This document shows positions 19,054-26,172 of a stretch of 26,172 nucleotides of DNA, one piece after another; within the stretch, counting starts at the first letter, position 1, and each line of letters begins with the position of its first letter. This DNA comes from Pelargonium nanum (Eukaryota; Streptophyta; Magnoliopsida; Geraniales; Geraniaceae). The notes below the pieces were generated by a model. The model ran no database searches. It was not told where the DNA came from and saw only the letters and a list, made by a program, of their open reading frames with translations. The DNA is taken from assembly GCA_036897485.1 (NCBI GenBank), contig JAYMTF010001117.1, forward strand, positions 1 through 26,172, written 5' to 3'. Both the position numbers and the translations under genes were made by a program.

Positions 19054-19832
19054 CGAGTTATATAAGTTCTCGATCTCTTAATTTGTTAAGTTTGTCTTGA
19101 TGAATTGGTCTTTAAATCTCTAGTGTTACATCATCTTCGTTATAGTTAGATTCGAAGTACTATATTACTAATTTTTTTGCTCTAAAAAAGAAAAATAAAG
19201 TGTACTTCACTTTGATAAATTTATAGTAGGCAACAATTTGATATGCAACTTGCATATGCATTAAGACATTGAATGGGGCATGGTCTGGTCTTCATTGGAT
19301 GTCGCCAATATTGACTCCTTGACTGCAATGCCAAGGAGTGTAGTCGTGTCGAATCAAATTTTAAAGTTATCGTGACTAACTAGATTATCAAATTTACCGT
19401 GTTTATATTTATTCATACAACACATATTTAACCTCTAATACGACACAAGCACAACATGTTACCAATGCAGAAAAAATGAAGCTTTTCATGATCATTCTAG
19501 TGAAAAAAAAAAGAGAACAAGATGCCAACTATTGACAAGTACATGTGTTGAATATACAGAAACAAAGACAACAAAACAGAACTCTTGTATGCAGATATCA
19601 ACAGGACAAGACTTAAAGTCTTAAACCTTCACAAATTGTTGGTAAAATTAAAGACTCCATGTGTCCTCATCTGTGATCTATCTTTCTTGACTAACAAGTA
19701 ACAAGCCAAAGCATCTATTTCAAATATAACAAAAAAAAAAAAACGCAAGGACACTTGTGATTAAACAAATTCTATATGGCCCATCTGAATTGGATTAACA
19801 AGATAATCTTGTTTAATCTTTGGATTTATATT

Positions 19833-19870
19833 CAAAGACGCCAATCCTGACTGCGTTGGAGCCTTGCTTA
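19833..19870 (+). promoter_or_regulatory. Conserved upstream element of EP1-like copy 2
   Basis: CAAAGACGCCAATCCTGACT, then GCGTTGGAGCCTTGCTTA, lies 0.94-0.98 kb upstream of the copy 2 start. It matches the blocks at 22485-22522 and, more weakly, 15049-15082. Confidence 0.5.
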
Positions 19871-20740
19871 CCCGCTAATTCTTCGCATACTCATCCCCAA
19901 CAACAATTTAAAAATAACTCAGAATAAATTCATCATTCTCAGTTCCCCACATCACATATGTTTTTGTTTCTTGTCTCCAATTCTTTCTCTTTCTAGCTAC
20001 ATTGGGTCCCAAAGATTACTTACTTTGATCCTGTCGGCGTCTCTTATCAGATGAGGACGCGCAAATCTTAACTGTTTATGTGCATCATGCATGAATCAAC
20101 AACATGTCATTTGTGTTAATCATGGCTAAGTGCAACATTGGATTCGTAAATTCAAGAAAAAGAGACTATCAGCAATAACTTGGTACTCATTTCTAAAGAG
20201 CAAACGTAAATGATCTACACAGCATATATACAGGAAAGAACCAGTGTGATATTTATCTAAATAAACAAAAACAATGACCATAGCTTCTAATGTGTGATAT
20301 GCATATTGAAAATGAGAACCATGCACAGAGAAAATGATAAAGATCAACTTTTAACTCAAGAGGATCAAGAAAGACATATCAGAACAAGATAATAATTTGC
20401 ACTACAAAAAATGACAGTGGAATTCAATATCTGACCAACTACCAAGTCAAGATTATATCTTAAAAAAGCAGACATATCAGATCTGTAAATATATGCTCTG
20501 TTTGACAAGTGAATTTATAATATTTGTTCTGCATTATTTGATCTGTATATAACTTGCTGGCATATGCCTGTAAAGGTCCAAGATGCTTACATATTATATG
20601 CCGACATTACTCATGTGCAGAAAAAAATAATATATTTCATTCCATCAAGAACTCTTTCAATAAATCAAACTTGGCCTATTCATTCTAAATGTGTAGAGGT
20701 GGCTAGTTCATGTATCAAATCAAGAATTTGATGACTCACA

Positions 20741-20765
20741 CACGTGCCTCTCTTTACTATAAATA
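20741..20765 (+). promoter_or_regulatory. Core promoter of EP1-like copy 2 (G-box + TATA box)
   Basis: TATAAATA at 20758-20765 lies 46 bp upstream of the ATG. CACGTG at 20741-20746, within ACACACGTGCC, is a G-box / ABRE-type site 11 bp before the TATA box. A site this close to the TATA box could respond to ABA or light through bZIP or bHLH factors. Copies 1 and 3 do not keep the CACGTG. Confidence 0.75.
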
Positions 20766-20810
20766 GATGTATCTACCTTTGGTTTTTCTCATCTTCAGCC
20801 GACCAAAATC

Positions 20811-22133
20811 ATGGCTTTTTCTCCGTCTTTCACTCTTTCATTCCTCTCATTCTTTCTCTTCTCTATCCTTTTTTCCACTTCCAATGCTGCTGTTCCTGCA
20901 AGTGCTACATTCAAGTATGTCAATGAAGGTGAATTCGGGGAGTACATTGTTGAGTATGGCGCGGACTATCGCGTTCTAAGCATCGCCACTACGCCTTTCC
21001 AGCTCTGTTTCTACAATACCACCCCCAATGCCTTCACTCTAGCTCTGAGAATGGGCACTGTCCGGTCAGAGTCGCTCATGCGTTGGGTTTGGGAGGCCAA
21101 TCGTGGCAACCCGGTGAAAGAAAATGCAACATTTGCATTCGGAAAAGACGGGAATCTTGTTCTTGCTGACGCGGATGGCCGGATTGCTTGGCAAACCAAC
21201 ACAGCCAACAAAGGTGTGGTTGGGTTCAAGCTGCTGCCAAATGGTAACATGGTGCTTCATGACTCTAAGGGTAAATTCATTTGGCAGAGCTTTGATCACC
21301 CAACTGACACCCTTTTGGTTGGTCAATCACTCAAGCTCGGAGGAGCAACCAAGCTTATCAGCAGGATCTCAGAAAAGGTCAACTCTAATGGGCCTTACAG
21401 CTTTGTGCTGGAGCCAAAAAGATTGGCTTTGTACTACAAGACCAAGAACTCACCAAAGCCATACCTTTACTTCACAAATGAACTCTGGGGAATCTCTGGA
21501 AATGGGTCCTTAGAGTCTGTGAACTTTAACTCTTCCCCTGAAACTGATGATGCTTATGCCTATGAGCTAACCTTAGCTTTAAACTCCCCAGATGGTGGGA
21601 CACTCATTCTTGGTAGACCCAAATACAACAGCACACTCACCTACCTACGACTCAGTGTTGATGGAAACCTCAGGCTCTTCACTTTCTACGACAAGGTAGA
21701 TTGGGGTGCTTGGGAAGCAACATTCACCCTCTTTGCTAGACAATCTACATGGGAGACTACTGAGTGCCAATTACCAGAAAGGTGCGGCGACTTTGGGCTT
21801 TGCGAGGATAACCAATGTGTGGCATGCCCAACACCCACTGGCTTAACAGGCTGGAGCAAGGATTGCAAGCCAAAGAAGCTATCTGGATGTGGGCCAAATA
21901 GTTTCCAGTACTATAAACTCGACAAGGTTGATCACTTCATGACCAAATACACCCAAGGAGAAGGACCTATGAAGGTGAGTGATTGTGGGAACAAGTGTAC
22001 TAAGGACTGCAAGTGCTTAGGCTACTTCTACCACAAAGATACTTCCAGGTGCTGGATTGCTTATGATCTAAAAACACTCACTAAAGTTGCAAATTCAACA
22101 CAAGTGGGTTACATCAAAGTACCCAAAAACTGA
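20811..22133 (+). CDS. EP1-like secreted glycoprotein with bulb-type lectin domain, copy 2
   Basis: This is a 440-aa intact paralog of the genes at 15866 and 23565, closest to the latter. The signal peptide is about 1-26 (strongly hydrophobic FLSFFLFSILF, cut after SNA). The mature protein starts AVPASATFKYVNEG. The lectin region is at about 88-163, with FGKDGNLVLADADG and LLPNGNMVLHD in place of canonical sugar-binding motifs. A middle beta-rich region contains RPKYNSTLTYLRLSVDGN. The EGF-like cluster starts at CQLPERCGDFGLCEDNQC, and the PAN/apple-like module contains CGNKCTKDCKC and ends SRCWIAYDLKTL. Sequons include NTT, NAT, NGS, NST and a C-terminal NST. The loop after YELTLA is the shortest of the three copies, which accounts for the length. 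The start is supported by the shared AAAATCATG context and by signal-peptide alignment among paralogs. There is no membrane anchor, so it is expected in the wall or apoplast. Confidence 0.94.
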   Translation: MAFSPSFTLSFLSFFLFSILFSTSNAAVPASATFKYVNEGEFGEYIVEYGADYRVLSIATTPFQLCFYNTTPNAFTLALRMGTVRSESLMRWVWEANRGNPVKENATFAFGKDGNLVLADADGRIAWQTNTANKGVVGFKLLPNGNMVLHDSKGKFIWQSFDHPTDTLLVGQSLKLGGATKLISRISEKVNSNGPYSFVLEPKRLALYYKTKNSPKPYLYFTNELWGISGNGSLESVNFNSSPETDDAYAYELTLALNSPDGGTLILGRPKYNSTLTYLRLSVDGNLRLFTFYDKVDWGAWEATFTLFARQSTWETTECQLPERCGDFGLCEDNQCVACPTPTGLTGWSKDCKPKKLSGCGPNSFQYYKLDKVDHFMTKYTQGEGPMKVSDCGNKCTKDCKCLGYFYHKDTSRCWIAYDLKTLTKVANSTQVGYIKVPKN

Positions 22134-22173
22134 TATGTATGTACTCAAGGCCTCTTCATCAGTATTCTTGTCT

Positions 22174-22179
22174 AATAAA
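22174..22179 (+). terminator. Polyadenylation signal, EP1-like copy 2
   Basis: AATAAA, within TCTAATAAAGGGAACC, lies about 40 bp after the stop codon. The same sequence sits at the equivalent place after copy 3, so it predates the duplication. Confidence 0.6.
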
Positions 22180-22300
22180 GGGAACCATAGTGTTCTACTG
22201 TCTTTTACCTATTTCTTATATAGTAAATTGGGTGTAAACTTCTAGCTAGTGTCTGTAATTGAAACTTCGAAATAACAGAATGAAAGTATATTTATGTATT

Positions 22301-23476
22301 ATTGATGTTATAGATGGCAAACTGTATTAGAATACTCAATGTGTGTGTACTGTGTAGTTTATGATCTATCTTGACTCACAACAAAATCATGTAGATTGTA
22401 CAAAAAACAAGGACACTTGTGATGAAACCAATATATAATATAGCCCATCTTAACAAGATAACCTTCTTTAGTCTTTAGGTTCTTCAAAGACGCCATTCAT
22501 GACTGGGTTGGGGCCTTGCTTATCTACTACTTCTTCGCCTTTGAAACCTAAACAAAGAAATTTTAAAAAAATAAAAAATAAAAACAAGTAGATCTCACCA
22601 TTCCCAGTTCCCCACAGCCCACAGATCTCTTTTTTTATCTCTTACTATGGGTCCAAAACATAACTTATTTTATCATGTATGCATCGCACAAACACACAAG
22701 AGGTGCGAAACAACGAGTTCACTGTTTACTGTCTTTGTGCATCATGCATATAGGAATGGTGATCACTGAGAATCAAAGACAATTATTTGTTCTAATTAAT
22801 AATGAGATGAGACAATCATGTTAATCATGACTATAGTGTAATTTTGCATTCACACATTCAAGAGAAGGAGTATCGATTTCACTTGTAAATTAAAACAATA
22901 ACCTGATATTCATTGTTTCTAGTTAAGAGCAAGCCAAAGATATACAAATGGCAAGCATTACAAAAAAGGCAGCAGGATTATATCTCAAACCAACCGCCAA
23001 GTCAACATGTCAATTCAAAACAAGCAAAGATATATACAGGATATATATGTTCATCCTTGTTCTGACTAGTTCACTTATAATAGTTGTACTACATTATTGT
23101 AAACAATTTGCTGGCATGCATATGCTTGTAAAGGTCTACGAATCTACATTGCGTATATGGACATTGCTCAAGTGCAGAAATAACAATAACCTTATTTCAT
23201 CAAAATCCCATCCAACTAGTCCAAGTTGACCTCACCTTGATTATATACTAGTAAGGGAAAAGTGTAGGTGCATGTTCTTATATGCATACTTAATGACATG
23301 TGCTGAGGTGTGACACATATTCAAACGTACATATTTTGACTCAAATGAATGAGTTAAGTAACTCAACCCTAAATTAATGCACCTGTGCTGACACGTCAAA
23401 GCATGTCATTTAGCGTAAACAATTATGAAATCATAATGATAAACTAAATTTGTCAGAGCCTGTAGAGTTAGCTAAC
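22301..23476. other. Intergenic region between EP1-like copies 2 and 3
   Basis: From 22405 onward this is the duplicated upstream DNA of copy 3. The open frame at 22948-23229 is not preserved in the matching DNA upstream of copy 2, so it is not taken as a gene. From about 23235 to 23470 the sequence has no counterpart upstream of copy 2 and may be an insertion. Its repeated ACATGTGCTGAGGTGTGACAC / CACCTGTGCTGACACGTCAA wording hints at a small transposon, but I cannot define its ends. Confidence 0.45.
22485..22522 (+). promoter_or_regulatory. Conserved upstream element of EP1-like copy 3
   Basis: CAAAGACGCCATTCATGACT, then GGGTTGGGGCCTTGCTTA, lies about 1.05 kb upstream of the copy 3 start. 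It is the third member of the element seen at 15049 and 19833. Surrounding DNA in the same duplication is clearly more diverged. Confidence 0.5.
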
Positions 23477-23510
23477 TGACGTATGAAATACAAAACCTTT
23501 ACTATAAATA
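23477..23510 (+). promoter_or_regulatory. Core promoter of EP1-like copy 3 (TGACGT + TATA box)
   Basis: TATAAATA at 23503-23510 lies 55 bp upstream of the ATG. TGACGT at 23477-23482 is a bZIP (TGA/HY5-type) core. The G-box that copy 2 has next to its TATA box is absent, so proximal regulation may differ between the two duplicates. Confidence 0.72.
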
Positions 23511-23564
23511 GAGATATCCACCTTTGGATCTTTCATCAATCATACCCATTAATCATACAAAATC

Positions 23565-24893
23565 ATGGCTTCTTCTCTATCCTTTGTTGTTTCATTTCTC
23601 TCATTCTTCCTCTTCTCAATCCTGTTTACCAATTCCAATGCTACTGTTCCTGCTAATGCTACATTTAAGTATGTCAATGAAGGGGAATTTGGGATTTACA
23701 TTGTTGAGTATGGCGGAGACTATCGCGTTCTGAGCATCGCCAGCTCTCCATTCCAACTTTGCTTTTATAACACCACTCCCAATTCCTTCACTCTTGCTCT
23801 GAGAATGGGCACTACCCGGTCAGAGTCACTCAGGTGTTGGGTTTGGGAGGCCAATCGTGGCAACCCGGTTGGAGAAGACGCAACATTTGCATTTGGAAAA
23901 GATGGGAATCTTGTTCTTGCTGATGCTGATGGTCGGATTGCATGGCAAACCAACACAGCCAACAAAGCTGTGGTTGGGTTCAAGCTGCTGCCAAATGGTA
24001 ACATGGTCCTTCACAACTCTAAAGGTAAATTCATTTGGCAGAGCTTTGATCACCCAACGGACACCCTTTTAGTTGGTCAGTCACTCAAAGTTGGAGGTGC
24101 AACCAAGCTTGTAAGCCGAGCCTCAGAAAAAGTCAACTCCGATGGGCCTTATAGCTTTGTGCTGGAGCCAAGAAGATTGGCTCTGTACTACAAGACCAAG
24201 AACTCACCAAAGCCATACCTCTACTTCACAAATGAAGTTTGGGCAATCTCTGGAAATGGGACATTAGAGTCTGTGACCTTTAACTCTTCCCCGGAAACAG
24301 AAGGGGCTTCGGCCTATGAGCTAGCCATAGCTTTTCATATCCTCAACTCCTCAGATGGTGGGACTCTCACTCTTGGTAGGCCCAAATACAACAGCATGCT
24401 TACCTATCTACGACTCGGGGTTGATGGAAACCTCAGGCTCTTCACTTACTTTGACGAGGTGGATTGGGGTGCTTGGGAAGAAACATTCACTCTCTTTGCT
24501 AGAGAATCTATATGGGACACTGAGTGCCAATTGCCAGAGAGGTGTGGCAACTTTGGGCTTTGTGAGAATGACCAATGTGTTGCATGCCCAACAGCCAGTG
24601 GTTTAACAGGCTGGAGCAAGGATTGCAAGCCAAAGAAACTATCTGGGTGTGGGCCAAATAGTTTCCAGTACTATAAAGTCGACAAGGTTGATCACTTCTT
24701 GAGCAAATACACCGAAGGAGAAGGACCCATGAGGGTGAGTGATTGTGGGAACAAGTGTACTAAGGACTGCAAGTGCCTGGGCTACTTCTACCGCAAAGAT
24801 ACTTCCCGGTGCTGGATTACTTATGATCTAAAAACACTCACTAAAGTTGTGAATTCAACACATGTGGGTTACATCAAGGTACCCAAAAACTGA
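23565..24893 (+). CDS. EP1-like secreted glycoprotein with bulb-type lectin domain, copy 3
   Basis: This is a 442-aa intact paralog, the duplication partner of the gene at 20811. The signal peptide is about 1-26 (FLSFFLFSILF core, cut after SNA). The domain order is the same: lectin region about 88-163, beta-rich middle, EGF-like cluster from CQLPERCGNFGLCENDQC, and PAN/apple-like module with CGNKCTKDCKC and SRCWITYDLKTL. Distinct changes are as follows. The otherwise constant LMRWVWEANRG reads LRCWVWEANRG, giving an extra cysteine at 91. The lectin-region sequon ENAT is EDAT and so lost. A new sequon NAT appears at N31 just after the predicted signal cleavage. NST in the RPKYNS segment is now NSM and lost. 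The loop after the YELAIA segment is two residues longer than in copy 2. The frame is complete, with no stop or frameshift. It is probably secreted and functional, but disulfide and glycan patterns may differ from its siblings. Confidence 0.94.
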   Translation: MASSLSFVVSFLSFFLFSILFTNSNATVPANATFKYVNEGEFGIYIVEYGGDYRVLSIASSPFQLCFYNTTPNSFTLALRMGTTRSESLRCWVWEANRGNPVGEDATFAFGKDGNLVLADADGRIAWQTNTANKAVVGFKLLPNGNMVLHNSKGKFIWQSFDHPTDTLLVGQSLKVGGATKLVSRASEKVNSDGPYSFVLEPRRLALYYKTKNSPKPYLYFTNEVWAISGNGTLESVTFNSSPETEGASAYELAIAFHILNSSDGGTLTLGRPKYNSMLTYLRLGVDGNLRLFTYFDEVDWGAWEETFTLFARESIWDTECQLPERCGNFGLCENDQCVACPTASGLTGWSKDCKPKKLSGCGPNSFQYYKVDKVDHFLSKYTEGEGPMRVSDCGNKCTKDCKCLGYFYRKDTSRCWITYDLKTLTKVVNSTHVGYIKVPKN

Positions 24894-24937
24894 TGGTTCT
24901 TGGTCTCTCCTTCAGAATTTGTCAGTAGTCTTGTACT

Positions 24938-24943
24938 AATAAA
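24938..24943 (+). terminator. Polyadenylation signal, EP1-like copy 3
   Basis: AATAAA, within ACTAATAAAGGGAACC, lies 45 bp after the stop. GGAAC and GTTCC then flank CGTAGT and can form a 5-bp hairpin. The same hairpin is imperfect in copy 2 (GTTCT). Confidence 0.6.
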
Positions 24944-25016
24944 GGGAACCGTAGTGTTCCAGTTTCTCTTTAGTAAGTTTATGTTGGGATTCACAAAATG
25001 AAAGTATGTTTATGTA

Positions 25017-26172
25017 AAGCCAATTCACTGAATGAATATAGGTTTACTTAAAAGCAGAGTCTACTTTTTCATCTTTGTGGTTAATATGAAAAAAATGAGC
25101 TCACAGAATGTAATTTTTGTTCCTAGGGTTGTAGTAAGATTATCCATATGTCCCAAAACTAATATCAGATGACCTTATTTGACTGAATAAATGTTAACAA
25201 ATTTCATATAACACACAAATGGATTATGATTTATTCAGCAATGTCCACAAATGGCTCACCTTGAAACAAGGTGGTCAACAATTGAGAAGTAAGTACCCAC
25301 AGAAATGATTGATGCAAACCCACGGGGAGCCATCCACAATCAATTGTCTTACTAGGTAGGTACATTAATCCATCTTAGAAGGTTCCTCTCCATGGAGACA
25401 TAATACTGCAGAGAACAGAGATAATTCAATACCAAATACTATATATGACAAGCATCAAAAAATGTCTTAAGTTTTGCAAGATTAGCATTAGGATAGGGAT
25501 AGCAAAATGGTAACATGTAATGAGAAATGAATATTCACATTTTCACTCATTGGGTTCACCAAATCATACAACCCAAAAGCCTAAATCAAAGTTTGCAAAA
25601 ATCGTTCAGTCGTTTCGTCGAACACTTGATGTGCATCTCAATAAGTAACCATTACCAACCCAACCCCGAAGCTAGCAAAACGTAGAAAACATACTCTGCC
25701 TCTGGGAAAGAAAAAGAACCTTCATAGTGATACCAAGTAGCTCTCGATCGCAAGCTACAGACAATATATAGTCAATAGCTGGAGTGGAGCTCACAGTTTC
25801 ACCAGAAAGTTGAAAGAGCTTCAAATCTAATGTGGAAGAAGGCACCTGAAGTGAAACAAATTATTGGGCCTGACGCTGGGGCCTGATTGGGCCCAAGTTT
25901 TCAAGCCCAAATTTTCATTAGCAGCCTATTGGGCTTTTTGAATTTTCTATCTACTCATTTGAAGAAATAAAATCCATACATATGTATGTTAAAGTTGGTG
26001 AGACAACACTAGAAGATACCACATCACCAAATACAATGTTTTCTAGATCTCTCATTGAAAGACTTTTCATTTCCCATAAGTTACAAAAAAATATTATATT
26101 AACTAATAACAATAGTTAATAACATTAGATATAACAATAACTAATATATATAAGAAGTAGCATGCTTATATA
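25017..26172. other. Intergenic DNA at the right edge
   Basis: There is no coding region here. Apart from the site II cluster, the stretch has only moderately AT-rich unique sequence. The part 25200-25860 has a more even base composition than the deserts further left, which would suit an untranslated exon of a minus-strand gene, but I see no coding support. Confidence 0.4.
25863..25936. promoter_or_regulatory. Cluster of site II (TGGGCC/TGGGCT) elements
   Basis: Within about 70 bp there are TTGGGCC, GGGGCC, TTGGGCCC, AAGCCCAA (reverse TTGGGCTT) and TTGGGCTTT. Site II elements, bound by TCP factors, are clustered in proximal promoters of plant housekeeping and cell-proliferation genes. No reading frame follows on either side inside the window. 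The cluster may therefore belong to a gene past the right edge, or to an untranslated or non-coding transcript running leftward. Confidence 0.45.

Larger units (their letters stand above)
18116..19735. other. Intergenic DNA between EP1-like copies 1 and 2
   Basis: Apart from the T10A10 direct repeat and the possible RNase H remnant, I see no gene. A perfect 8-bp inverted repeat ACTCCTTG (19314-19321) / CAAGGAGT (19332-19339) with a 10-bp loop lies in a short stretch GTCGCCAATATTGACTCC. That stretch vaguely resembles the conserved block found upstream of the EP1-like genes. Confidence 0.4.
19735..22300 (+). repeat. Tandem segmental duplication, left unit (with EP1-like copy 2)
   Basis: This unit aligns with 22405-25016. 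Matching landmarks in the same order include AAGGACACTTGTGAT, CCCATCT...TTAACAAGATAA, the conserved block at 19833, CAGTTCCCCACA, GTGCATCATGCAT (20080), TTGCTGGCATATGCCTGTAA (20554), the TATA box, the whole coding region and the 3' region through ATGAAAGTATATTTATGTA. The offset between units is about 2.66 kb at the left, 2.75 kb at the coding start and about 2.72 kb at the right, because of indels. Confidence 0.8.
22405..25016 (+). repeat. Tandem segmental duplication, right unit (with EP1-like copy 3)
   Basis: This is the partner of 19735-22300. Upstream landmarks keep order but are separated by indels: AAGGACACTTGTGAT (about 22409), the conserved block (22485), CAGTTCCCCACA, TGCATCATGCAT (22739) and TTGCTGGCATGCATATGC (about 23108). 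The coding regions are nearly collinear. About 100 bp of unrelated sequence (22301-22404) separates the two units. Confidence 0.8.

Noticed and set aside
21124-21513. 129-codon second frame inside EP1-like copy 2
   Set aside because: It is an out-of-frame shadow of an intact gene with clear family homology.
22948-23229. 93-codon plus-strand open frame upstream of EP1-like copy 3
   Set aside because: It lies in duplicated upstream DNA, and the frame is not kept in the matching DNA upstream of copy 2.

Overview
The window is an AT-rich stretch of nuclear DNA from a flowering plant, most likely a eudicot. It has long gene-poor intergenic regions, short non-autonomous transposons, tRNA-derived SINEs, TATA boxes and AATAAA signals, and plant-specific gene families. 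Nothing in it points to bacteria, an organelle or a virus. I cannot name the species. Five protein-coding genes are well supported and each appears to be a single exon.

Layout. 1-3.4 kb is non-coding, with a mariner/Stowaway-like element, a 160-bp tandem duplication and a CT-rich stretch flanked by telo-box motifs. At 3.5-4.05 kb (minus strand) lies an ALOG/LSH nuclear protein gene, closest to the LSH10 type. 4.3-10.7 kb is a large gene desert that could hold LSH regulatory DNA. It contains a diverged three-unit repeat (6.27-7.6 kb) whose first unit carries a 14-bp G-box palindrome and is split by a dimeric SINE. 11.4-13.3 kb is a decayed tandem array with a period near 330 bp. It lies just 3' of a small minus-strand gene (13.6-13.9 kb) for a conserved-looking glycine-rich membrane protein of unknown function. 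14.0-15.6 kb is a cluster of transposon remnants, including a SINE with a clear target-site duplication.

15.8-25 kb carries three head-to-tail plus-strand genes for secreted EP1-like glycoproteins (bulb-type lectin domain, EGF-like cysteine cluster, C-terminal PAN/apple-like module; 444, 440 and 442 aa). Each has a TATAAATA box 46-56 bp upstream of its ATG and a similar AAAATCATG start context. Copies 2 and 3 sit in a recent tandem duplication of about 2.6 kb that includes about 1.1 kb of upstream DNA. Copy 1 is older and more diverged, and transposons (hAT-like remnants, a nested SINE, a decayed RNase H-like reading frame) separate it from the other two. A short conserved block 0.8-1.1 kb upstream survives at all three genes and is the best candidate for a shared enhancer.

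The ALOG protein would act in the nucleus at meristem and organ boundaries. The EP1-like proteins would act in the cell wall or apoplast. No functional link between the two is visible. I found no wholly new system. The most useful leads are the conserved upstream element of the EP1 cluster, divergence between the paralogs (an extra cysteine and gain or loss of glycosylation sites in copy 3), the uncharacterised 98-aa membrane protein, and several repeats with readable insertion histories.
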